From: Bacteroidales bacterium
GTDB lineage: Bacteria > Bacteroidota > Bacteroidia > Bacteroidales > Muribaculaceae
Assembly (NCBI GenBank): GCA_900755985.1
Contig: CAAEIL010000037.1
Coordinates: 1 to 10,240 of the forward strand
Direction of reading: 5' to 3'
Length of the DNA: 10,240 nucleotides
Part shown: positions 1 through 5,630 of the stretch, piece after piece
Position numbering within the stretch: the stretch's first letter is position 1
How the letters are laid out: the number at the start of each line of letters is the position of its first letter
Position numbers and translations under genes: made by a program
Notes under the pieces: model-generated
Told to the model about the DNA's origin: nothing
Databases searched by the model: none
Seen by the model: the letters and a program-made list of their open reading frames with translations, nothing else

Positions 1-1
1 C

Positions 2-67
2 TGTTCTTCGGTCGTTATGGAACCCCATAACTCCCTCATCGCAGGCGCAAATCTGCTCGACGACTGA
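2..67 (+). CDS. C-terminal fragment of an unidentified plus-strand gene
   Basis: Reading from base 2 gives 21 sense codons and a TGA stop at 65-67; the peptide ends in ANLLDD. The codons resemble those of the confirmed genes in the window (GAC, CTC, ATC, GGC), and the next gene lies downstream on the same strand. The fragment is too short to assign a family. The opposite strand also reads open from an ATG at 85-83 to the window edge, but its codons and peptide look less natural. This assignment is a judgement from composition only. Confidence 0.35.
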   Translation, partial: CSSVVMEPHNSLIAGANLLDD

Positions 68-77
68 CAGCCCTGCC

Positions 78-102
78 GTTAACATTTATTATTAAACAAC
101 CT
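78..102 (-). repeat. AT-rich repeat, copy 1 (minus orientation)
   Basis: On the minus strand this reads AGGTTGTTTAATAAT and ends in GTTAAC, directly after the palindrome at 103-120. The copy at 5277-5299 on the plus strand shares the exact core TTGTTTAATAAT, then another AT-rich stretch and TTAAC, and it also follows an inverted repeat. A weaker look-alike may lie at 168-197 (minus strand). The function is unknown. It may be a regulator-binding site or a dispersed intergenic element. Confidence 0.5.
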
Positions 103-120
103 CTTAGAGCCGGCTCTAAG
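103..120. repeat. Perfect 18-bp palindrome
   Basis: CTTAGAGCCGGCTCTAAG is perfectly self-complementary. It could fold as a 7-bp stem with a CCGG loop, or be bound as a dyad by a dimeric protein. No T-run follows on either strand, so it is a poor intrinsic terminator. It abuts the AT-rich repeat at 78-102, and a similar palindrome-plus-repeat arrangement occurs at 5261-5299. Confidence 0.6.
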
Positions 121-203
121 CGAGTCCTGATACACCCACCACGCGAACAAAAACGGCTACGCGTATGTTAACATATTTTAATAACGCCTCGACTCGTATT
201 GCC

Positions 204-234
204 TTTGCTTTTCTGACTATAATTTTTAATTTTG
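204..234 (+). promoter_or_regulatory. Bacteroidota-type promoter for the YihY-RidA unit
   Basis: A -33 box TTTG (204-207) and a -7 box TAATTTTG (227-234) are separated by 19 bp, matching the known Bacteroidota primary sigma consensus TTTG-N19-21-TAnnTTTG. Transcription should begin near 240-242. That is only a few bases before the ATG at 246, so the mRNA would be almost leaderless unless the in-frame ATG at 276 is used. Confidence 0.75.
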
Positions 235-245
235 CACTATAAAGG

Positions 246-1718
246 ATGTCCAACAAAGCGACGCCGACAAAGAACATGGCTCTGATAGACTTCAAAAAAT
301 GGAAAGACAGATATGAACGCGTACTGTCGCGCGCTCTGAGCACATGGGCATACGTCAGCGACGGTGTATGGCGCGACACCCGCAACATCTGGTGGGTAAA
401 TACTGTCAAGACCCTCAACATCTGCGTGCGCTCGTTCATGAGTGCAGATCTCCAGTCAAAAGGTTGTGCCATGGCTTACCGGACAATGCTTGCCATAGTG
501 CCGGCATTGGCTTTGCTGTTTGCCATTGGGCGGGGATTCGGCTTACAGGACATTCTACGCGACGAACTTTACAACGCTTTCCCCGCACAGCACGAAGCCA
601 TCAGTCAGGGACTCCAATTCGCCGATTCTTACCTTAACCAAAGCGGCGAAGGACTTTTTCTGGGCATAGGCATTGCCTTCCTGCTATGGACTCTGATTTC
701 GCTTGTCAGCAGCGTTGAGGACTCTTTCAACAGTATATGGGGAGTACGCACACCTCGTTCGGTTTGGCGCAAAATCACAGACTATACAGCCATGCTGCTG
801 ATACTGCCAGTGCTGATGATATGCGCCAGCGGCCTCACCATATTCATGTCTTCGTCATTGCAGGCCATATTCGACTTCTCGTTCATGACCCCGATAATAC
901 ACTTTATACTTGACGGAGCGTCATGGATATTCACCTGGCTGTTCTTCGCCATGGTATTCATACTTGTTCCCAACACCAAGGTCAACAAGACCAACGCTTT
1001 GCTTGCCGGCGTGCTTGCCGGCACGGGGTTTCGCGTGTTGCAATGGCTCTTTGTCACCGGGCAGCTGTATGTCACTCGTTATAATGCCATTTACGGCAGC
1101 TTTGCCTTTCTGCCCTTGCTGCTGATATGGATGCAGCTGACATGGGTGATAACTCTCAGCGGCTCGCTGCTGTGCTATGCCTCGCAGAACATATTCCAGT
1201 TCTCATTTCAGTCAGACATCAACAATATATCCATTTCGTACCGTCAGAAAGTCGCCGTCGGTCTTGCCGCTGTCGTTACCCGCAACTTCGTAGCGGGGCA
1301 TAAACCGCCCACCGAACTCAAACTTTCGATAGCCTACGGCATACCGTCAAAACTTGTTAGCGAGGTTATTGACATACTTGTCGAAACCGGAATTCTGACA
1401 CGAGTTGTCATCGACCCCAAAAGCGAGGTCTACGGTCTTCAGCCTGCTCTCAATCCTGAGGTCCTGACGCTGAAATATGTCCTGGGCAAAATCGAAAACC
1501 GAGGCGTCGACAATTTCATCGAAGACTTCGACCGCACATTCCATGCTGTGGATTCGGCCGCAAGACGTATCGTCGAAAAGGTCGCCGAAGTTGCCCAAAA
1601 CATAAAACTCACCGAACTTGACATCATCTCTGTCGAAGACGCGCTCACCAAAGCCGAAGTCAAAGACCACATACGCCAGCGACGCGCAAAGAAAGACCGG
1701 CAATCAACCCCCCATTAA
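246..1718 (+). CDS. YihY/BrkB-family inner-membrane protein with C-terminal extension
   Basis: A 490-residue polytopic membrane protein of the YihY/BrkB family, whose molecular function is unsettled; the old annotation as ribonuclease BN is not supported for the family. Six hydrophobic segments are visible at about residues 78-98, 137-156, 180-204, 224-241, 250-271 and 287-313. Family-like sequence includes AYRTMLAIVPALALLFAIG (77-95) and the SSVEDSFNSIWGV block (155-167). The first 60 residues are basic and amphipathic. After the membrane domain, residues 330-490 are soluble: a possible winged-helix-like part (about 333-400), then a charged helical tail with many Lys and Arg. E. coli YihY is about 290 residues, so the tail is a large addition. 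The predicted transcription start near 241 makes ATG 246 nearly leaderless; ATG 276 (residue 11) is a reasonable alternative. RidA follows after 51 bp, probably on the same mRNA. Confidence 0.9.
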   Translation: MSNKATPTKNMALIDFKKWKDRYERVLSRALSTWAYVSDGVWRDTRNIWWVNTVKTLNICVRSFMSADLQSKGCAMAYRTMLAIVPALALLFAIGRGFGLQDILRDELYNAFPAQHEAISQGLQFADSYLNQSGEGLFLGIGIAFLLWTLISLVSSVEDSFNSIWGVRTPRSVWRKITDYTAMLLILPVLMICASGLTIFMSSSLQAIFDFSFMTPIIHFILDGASWIFTWLFFAMVFILVPNTKVNKTNALLAGVLAGTGFRVLQWLFVTGQLYVTRYNAIYGSFAFLPLLLIWMQLTWVITLSGSLLCYASQNIFQFSFQSDINNISISYRQKVAVGLAAVVTRNFVAGHKPPTELKLSIAYGIPSKLVSEVIDILVETGILTRVVIDPKSEVYGLQPALNPEVLTLKYVLGKIENRGVDNFIEDFDRTFHAVDSAARRIVEKVAEVAQNIKLTELDIISVEDALTKAEVKDHIRQRRAKKDRQSTPH

Positions 1719-1769
1719 GACCTAACCGACTATATTATAACCCCCATAAATAAAAACAAAAGCCACAAA

Positions 1770-2144
1770 ATGAAAAAAGTCATCGCCACAACCGACGCCC
1801 CCGGCGCTATCGGTCCCTACAGCCAGGCCATTGACACCGGCTCCTTCCTTTTCGCTTCAGGCCAAATACCACTCAACCCCGAAACAGGCGAAATACCCGA
1901 GGGTATTACAGCACAGACCGAACAGTCCCTCGCCAACGTCTGCGCCATTCTCGCCGCAGCCGGCCTCAGCACCGACAACGTTGTCAAAACGACAGTATTC
2001 CTTTCGGACATGAGCCACTTCACAGCCATGAACGAAGTCTACGCCCGCGTATTTTCCGAGCCTTACCCGGCCCGTTCGGCTGTCGCTGTCAAAACACTTC
2101 CCAAAAACGTTCTCGTCGAAATTGAAGTACTGGCAGTCCGCTGA
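1770..2144 (+). CDS. ridA: RidA family reactive intermediate/imine deaminase
   Basis: A 124-residue cytosolic enzyme of the YjgF/YER057c/UK114 family. RidA hydrolyses reactive enamine/imine intermediates, such as 2-aminoacrylate released by PLP-dependent dehydratases, to the keto acid and ammonium, protecting PLP enzymes. The length and sequence are typical of the archetypal subgroup. GPYSQA at 15-20 holds the conserved Tyr17. Arg102, in the PARSAVAVKTLP stretch, matches the catalytic arginine known from E. coli RidA (Arg105), and Glu117 in VEIEV matches its conserved glutamate. The family normally forms trimers with active sites between subunits. The ATG at 1770 is the natural start, giving the usual MKKVI-type N-terminus. 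No TAnnTTTG box lies in the 51-bp gap upstream, so it is probably transcribed with the YihY gene; a hairpin follows 19 bp after the stop. Confidence 0.95.
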   Translation: MKKVIATTDAPGAIGPYSQAIDTGSFLFASGQIPLNPETGEIPEGITAQTEQSLANVCAILAAAGLSTDNVVKTTVFLSDMSHFTAMNEVYARVFSEPYPARSAVAVKTLPKNVLVEIEVLAVR

Positions 2145-2163
2145 TACCTTCCATGCATAAAGA

Positions 2164-2204
2164 CATGAAAGGGCAATATCGATCTCGGCTGTTGCCCTTT
2201 CATG
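2164..2204 (+). terminator. Hairpin after ridA, probable terminator
   Basis: CATGAAAGGGCAA (2164-2176) pairs perfectly with TTGCCCTTTCATG (2192-2204), giving a 13-bp stem with a 15-nt loop. It sits just after the ridA stop and before the Crp-like gene. No good U-tract follows on the plus strand (CCTTGCAC), so termination may be incomplete or depend on other factors. Confidence 0.6.
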
Positions 2205-2264
2205 CCTTGCACTTATATTCATCAATATTATAAAATACTTATTTTTTTCAACCGCCCACTGTCA

Positions 2265-2846
2265 ATGAATGAGCATATCAAGGAATTATTATCCCAAGAG
2301 TGTAACTATATACTGAACGACGATGTGATGGACCGCTTCCTTGACGGAGGTGTTTTTGTACCTTTACGCGCCGGAGAAGTGCTTATTCATGCCGGACAAT
2401 ACGACCCTAATATCTATATCGTAACACGCGGAGTGATTCGCCACACATATATGGACGGCGACAACGAGCATACAGCTACCTTTGCTTTGCCGCCGACAAT
2501 GTTCGTCGAATATCATTGTTATTATGCCGGTCGGGATTCTTTCTATCAGGTTGAAGCATGCTGCCCGAGCGAAGTCCTTAAGATACCCAAGCAGCATTAC
2601 GAAAAAATGATACGCCAATCGCACGAATTTGCCCAATGGGCCTTGTGCATGGCCGACAATCAGTTTTACTTCTACGAATTGAAAAACAGCGTTGTGAACG
2701 GCGACGCCAAAGACCGTTTTGAATCGCTGATTAAAAACCGCCCAGAAATCATAGAAAATGTACCACTCAAAATCATAGCATCTTACCTGGGCATAACGCC
2801 TCAATACCTCAGCAAGTTAAAAAATGCTAAAAAGAATCAAACTTAA
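2265..2846 (+). CDS. Crp/Fnr-family transcriptional regulator
   Basis: A 193-residue regulator of the short Bacteroidota Crp/Fnr type. Residues about 25-115 form the cyclic-nucleotide-binding-like beta barrel, with the usual motif of loading and glycine turns (LRAGEVLIHAGQ at 34-45; YIVTRGVIRHTY at 51-62). A helical dimerisation region follows (about 115-150). The C-terminal helix-turn-helix spans about 163-190, with LKIIASYLGITPQYLSKLK as a clear HTH. The canonical cAMP-pocket residues are not evident, as is common in this group, so the effector cannot be predicted. Cysteines at 13, 85, 99, 100 and 128 do not form the Fnr N-terminal cluster pattern. The ATG at 2265 gives a normal N-terminus; an upstream in-frame ATG at 2202 lies inside the terminator hairpin and adds an unlikely leader. 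No convincing -7 box was found. Targets are unknown; the downstream secreted-protein gene is one candidate by proximity. Confidence 0.9.
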   Translation: MNEHIKELLSQECNYILNDDVMDRFLDGGVFVPLRAGEVLIHAGQYDPNIYIVTRGVIRHTYMDGDNEHTATFALPPTMFVEYHCYYAGRDSFYQVEACCPSEVLKIPKQHYEKMIRQSHEFAQWALCMADNQFYFYELKNSVVNGDAKDRFESLIKNRPEIIENVPLKIIASYLGITPQYLSKLKNAKKNQT

Positions 2847-2878
2847 TCTATATTAAAAAAAGAGGGAAACCCATTCGA

Positions 2879-2886
2879 TATATTTG
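2879..2886 (+). promoter_or_regulatory. -7 box upstream of the secreted-protein gene
   Basis: TATATTTG fits TAnnTTTG. No clear TTTG lies 19-21 bp upstream. It would give a leader of roughly 120 nt before the ATG at 3014. Confidence 0.45.
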
Positions 2887-2963
2887 CAACATAATTTAAT
2901 AATCAGAGCCCATTCTGACATTTCATGTAACGCGTCACAGATACTTTAAAGAGCCGTGATGTA

Positions 2964-2978
2964 TTCTGAATATCAGAA
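2964..2978. promoter_or_regulatory. 15-bp palindrome TTCTGA-ATA-TCAGAA
   Basis: A perfect dyad with 6-bp arms and a 3-bp centre lies in the predicted untranslated leader, 36 bp before the start codon of the secreted protein. It is a plausible site for a dimeric regulator, possibly the neighbouring Crp-like protein, or a small RNA hairpin. A single dyad of this size can occur by chance. Confidence 0.3.
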
Positions 2979-3013
2979 CAGGTTTGTGTCAATTCATTAC
3001 ATTAGTTGCAATT

Positions 3014-5119
3014 ATGAAGAAACTTCTATCTCTGGTCGTGCTGGCATCTTCGGTTATGACGCTTGCGGCACAAGAGACCACAGGCAATTTCAGCAGCCCG
3101 CGTTTCTATGGTTATCTAAGGTACGATGCTGAAACGTTTACAGCACAGGGAGGGCCGCGAGGACTTTACAGCATCGACGTCCTGCCTCAGGGTCGTGTCA
3201 ACGCTGTCGACCTGAACGTTGGAGGAACAGGCGGAGCTTGTTTCGGTGATGGTAAATATTACGTTATTGATTACACGCAGAATAATCAAGGCGAACTCAC
3301 CTCGGTCACACTTCGTACCTACAATCCGGAAGACTGGTCGGTAAGCTCAGAAGTTGAAATTCCCCAGACTTCGATTCCCACCACAATGACATTCAATCCA
3401 GCCGACGGAAAAATCTACGGTTGCTTCTTCAACAACGAAACCGACAAGGCTGAATTTGGTATCCTTGACAAAGAGAACGGAACAACAACCGTAATCAAAG
3501 TCCTTGACACTTCTATTGCCGCAATTGCTTCGGACCACAAAGGCATTGTCTATGCCATAGACTCCAACGGCGATTTGCTTCGCTACAATCCATCAGCCAA
3601 GGATTTTGATAAAGTCGGAGCAACAGGTCTCAAGCCTCAGTATATTCAAGACGCCTCGTTCGACTTCGGCACTCGAAAACTGTATTGGTTTGCCATGACC
3701 GGCAATGAGGGCGAAGCAGGCATATATGATGTAGACCTGACAAGCGGAGCCGCTTCCCGTCTTACGGCTTATGTAACCGGCGGAAAAGAATTTACAGGAG
3801 TATTTTCGATGACTCCCGTTTACTCGGCCGACGTGCCTTCGATTGTCTCGGACGTCGCACTTGATGTCACTACCGACGGCAACGCGACCATCTGCTTCCG
3901 TCTTCCCTCTCTTTCCTACGGCGATTCGCCGCTCTCGGGAATTCTCTCATATGAAGTACTCGTTGACGATGCCGTTGTCAAAAGCGGCAATGCCAATGTC
4001 GGAGAACTTGTATCCGGAATCAGTTTCGGAATCGAAGACGGAAACCATGCCGTCAGCGTCCGGGCTTCCAATTCAGCGGGCTATGGGCCACAATACATTA
4101 CTCGCAGATTTATCGGCCTCGATCAGCCCGATAAAGTGTCAAATATCTTAGCCGTACGCACCTCCGCCGGAATAAAGACGACATGGGATGCTGTCACTGC
4201 AGGCGTTCACAAAATGCCCGTTGACACCGACAATCTCCGTTACAACGTCGTGCGCATGCCCGGCGATAACCTTGTTGCAAGCAGCATCAAAGAAACCACC
4301 TTCACCGACAACACGACACTAACCGACCCCGCACTCGTGTACTATATTGTCACCGCCACTGACGGTAAATATACCTCTGACGCGGCCCAATCCAATCAGG
4401 TTGTAATGGGCGATGCCATCTCTGTTCCTTTCTCATACGATTTCAGGAACAAGCCCGGTATGGGACTCTTCACCACTATCGACAACAACGGTGACGGAGC
4501 CTCCTGGATGTTCCGCGACAAATATGGTATTCTGTGCATGTATTCGCAGCAGAAAGCAGACGACTACCTCATTACTCCTCCCCTCAAACTATCCAAAGGC
4601 CGCAAATACAAAATAACAGCCTCGATTGGAGTCGCCATGTATCCCGAAAGATTCGAAATTCTTTATGGCAAAGGTGCTCAGGTTAAAGATTTGACAGAAA
4701 CGGCAGTAGGTCCTACCGAAATTGATGACTTCGACGCCTATTATCGCGATGTCTGGGACGAACCCGGCAATATCGTCGCCGAAATTTCGCCCAAAGAAGA
4801 CGGCGAATACCACTTTGCCGTTCACTCGATTTCCGATCCCGATGCTTTATTTCTGTACTGCTGCGATTTCGCCGTCGAAGATAACGGCGACGGCTCAGTC
4901 AGCGACCTTAGCAGCGATGCCAAATCGGTAAGCGTATCCGCCCGGGACGGTCAAATTGAAGTATACGGCGCTAAAGGCATTATCGAAGTCTTTACAATGT
5001 CGGGCGCTTTGGTCGCTTCTGAAAAAGCTTCCGATCTCGGTCATACCATAATTCATGTCAACAAGGGTCTATATATTGTGAATACATCCGGCGCAGCATG
5101 CAAAATAGTCGTTAAATAA
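3014..5119 (+). CDS. Secreted protein with propeller-like, Fn3-like and jelly-roll domains and a T9SS-type C-terminal sorting domain
   Basis: A 701-residue exported protein of unknown specific role. Residues 1-20 are a signal peptide (two lysines, a hydrophobic core, then LAAQ with likely cleavage before ET). Residues about 25-270 contain repeated strand motifs such as GKYYVIDY, GKIYGCFFN, GIVYAIDSNGDLLRYNP and RKLYWFAMTG, consistent with a WD40/NHL-like beta-propeller. Residues about 275-365 and 370-465 resemble fibronectin type III modules (SVRASNSAGYGP; YYIVTATDG). Residues about 470-622 resemble a choice-of-anchor J/MAM-like jelly roll, including DDYLITPPLKLSKGRKYKI. The last 65 residues (IEVFTMSGALVAS, then KGLYIV and a final KIVVK) match the type A sorting domain recognised by type IX secretion, so it is probably released or anchored on the cell surface. 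ATG 3014 is chosen because it starts the signal peptide; a TTG at 2984 would add ten unlikely residues. A terminator follows at 5186. Confidence 0.85.
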   Translation: MKKLLSLVVLASSVMTLAAQETTGNFSSPRFYGYLRYDAETFTAQGGPRGLYSIDVLPQGRVNAVDLNVGGTGGACFGDGKYYVIDYTQNNQGELTSVTLRTYNPEDWSVSSEVEIPQTSIPTTMTFNPADGKIYGCFFNNETDKAEFGILDKENGTTTVIKVLDTSIAAIASDHKGIVYAIDSNGDLLRYNPSAKDFDKVGATGLKPQYIQDASFDFGTRKLYWFAMTGNEGEAGIYDVDLTSGAASRLTAYVTGGKEFTGVFSMTPVYSADVPSIVSDVALDVTTDGNATICFRLPSLSYGDSPLSGILSYEVLVDDAVVKSGNANVGELVSGISFGIEDGNHAVSVRASNSAGYGPQYITRRFIGLDQPDKVSNILAVRTSAGIKTTWDAVTAGVHKMPVDTDNLRYNVVRMPGDNLVASSIKETTFTDNTTLTDPALVYYIVTATDGKYTSDAAQSNQVVMGDAISVPFSYDFRNKPGMGLFTTIDNNGDGASWMFRDKYGILCMYSQQKADDYLITPPLKLSKGRKYKITASIGVAMYPERFEILYGKGAQVKDLTETAVGPTEIDDFDAYYRDVWDEPGNIVAEISPKEDGEYHFAVHSISDPDALFLYCCDFAVEDNGDGSVSDLSSDAKSVSVSARDGQIEVYGAKGIIEVFTMSGALVASEKASDLGHTIIHVNKGLYIVNTSGAACKIVVK

Positions 5120-5185
5120 TTCCACAGTCAGCATATAAACTATTTTGCATCAGCAGATACTAACACGCTATATATCCTTAACAGT

Positions 5186-5225
5186 GAGAGCGGACAAGAC
5201 CAAAGTCTTTTGTCCGCTCTCTTTT
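5186..5225 (+). terminator. Intrinsic terminator after the secreted-protein gene
   Basis: GAGAGCGGACAA (5186-5197) pairs perfectly with TTGTCCGCTCTC (5210-5221), with a further short GAC/GTC pairing inside the loop, and TTTT follows at 5222-5225. A GC-containing 12-bp stem with a T-run is a standard Rho-independent terminator for the gene ending at 5119. Confidence 0.85.
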
Positions 5226-5260
5226 GTCCTTATAGCTCGTGTCCTTTCTCAACAACCTCA

Positions 5261-5276
5261 TCTAAAAAGTTTTAGA
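5261..5276. repeat. Inverted repeat TCTAAAA-AG-TTTTAGA
   Basis: Perfect 7-bp arms flank a 2-bp centre. Outside these, AACAA (5251-5255) and TTGTT (5279-5283) add a second, imperfectly spaced layer of symmetry. It stands directly before the AT-rich repeat, as the palindrome at 103-120 does for copy 1, although the arms differ in sequence. Confidence 0.5.
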
Positions 5277-5299
5277 GCTTGTTTAATAATTATTTTAAC
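5277..5299 (+). repeat. AT-rich repeat, copy 2
   Basis: GCTTGTTTAATAAT, a further AT-rich stretch and TTTTAAC match copy 1 at 78-102 (minus strand) through the exact 12-base core TTGTTTAATAAT and the TTAAC end. It lies about 40 bp upstream of the -7 box at 5338-5345, where an activator or repressor site would be expected. Confidence 0.5.
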
Positions 5300-5337
5300 A
5301 CGCAGGAGATTTTTATCCTATTATAACGAATTTTTCG

Positions 5338-5345
5338 TACCTTTG
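5338..5345 (+). promoter_or_regulatory. -7 box, distal promoter of the efflux gap
   Basis: TACCTTTG fits TAnnTTTG; no clear TTTG is seen at the right distance upstream. Transcription from about 5352 would cover the possible small ORF at 5376-5468 and give a leader near 280 nt for the efflux operon. Confidence 0.55.
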
Positions 5346-5375
5346 CAGTGCGATTCATACAGAGTCGCGTTTTCT

Positions 5376-5468
5376 ATGACCAATCATATTTTCACCAAGG
5401 TTCAATTCAATATCACGGTACACAACTGGGGATACCGCGAAAACTGGAAAAGCACAGCTTCCCTCTAA
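5376..5468 (+). CDS. Possible 30-residue upstream ORF (leader peptide candidate)
   Basis: An ATG about 25 bp after the predicted start of the distal transcript opens a 30-codon frame ending in TAA at 5466-5468. The peptide begins MTNHIFTKVQFN and contains two tryptophans (in HNWGYRENW); it has no hydrophobic membrane segment. The position, after a promoter and before a drug-efflux operon, suits a regulatory leader peptide, but nothing in the sequence proves translation. A longer reading of the same frame, beginning upstream at 5145, crosses the terminator and is implausible. It may be a chance ORF. Confidence 0.25.
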   Translation: MTNHIFTKVQFNITVHNWGYRENWKSTASL

Positions 5469-5470
5469 CT

Positions 5471-5541
5471 TCATGTCTCAGCGCCGTATGCATATATGCC
5501 GCCGTCCGACTCATGTCCGGCCGGCACATAGCTCATGTGCC
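5471..5541. promoter_or_regulatory. Cluster of small dyads and TCATGT repeats, possible operator region
   Basis: TCATGT occurs at 5471-5476, 5511-5516 and 5533-5538. Between and around these lie the palindromes GCATATATGC (5490-5499) and CCGGCCGG (5517-5524), and an inverted repeat with 7-bp arms, GGCACAT-AGCTC-ATGTGCC (5523-5541). They stand just upstream of the proximal -7 box at 5568. This density of symmetry suggests binding by a regulator of the efflux operon or a folded leader RNA, but no known operator was recognised. Confidence 0.35.
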
Positions 5542-5567
5542 TGCTGTCGCTGACACAAACACGTTTT

Positions 5568-5575
5568 TAGTTTTG
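5568..5575 (+). promoter_or_regulatory. -7 box, proximal promoter of the efflux operon
   Basis: TAGTTTTG fits TAnnTTTG and would start transcription near 5582, about 50 nt before the ATG at 5631. No clear TTTG is present 19-21 bp upstream, which may mean that activator help is needed. Confidence 0.5.
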
Positions 5576-5630
5576 CAGAGGGAAATACGCTAAAGCTGTT
5601 TTTTCCCATAACATAATTCATTTTATTTTT

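Noticed and set aside
1..85. Start of a minus-strand gene running off the left edge
   Set aside because: The frame from ATG 85-83 is open, but codons and peptide look less natural than the plus-strand reading ending at 67, and no -7 box was found for it.
116..472. 118-residue minus-strand ORF over the first intergenic region
   Set aside because: It runs through the promoter and the start of the YihY-family gene and has no recognisable features.
1347..1703. 118-residue minus-strand ORF
   Set aside because: It is antisense to the C-terminal part of the YihY-family gene and shows no domain features.
2240..2247. TATTTTTT as a -7 box for the Crp-like gene
   Set aside because: It lacks the final G and the nearest TTG upstream is 30 bp away, outside the normal spacing.
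2202..2264. Upstream start for the Crp-like gene
   Set aside because: The ATG at 2202 is inside the 3' arm of the terminator hairpin and adds 21 residues not expected for the family.
2364..2804. 146-residue minus-strand ORF
   Set aside because: It is antisense to the Crp/Fnr-family gene, whose HTH and barrel are clear.
5145..5468. 107-residue plus-strand ORF
   Set aside because: Its first two thirds cross the intrinsic terminator, the repeat and the promoter. Only the last 30 codons, from ATG 5376, are kept as a possible leader peptide.
5348..5593. 81-residue plus-strand ORF beginning with GTG
   Set aside because: It starts almost at the -7 box, uses a rare start codon, spans the dyad cluster and the proximal promoter, and resembles no known family.
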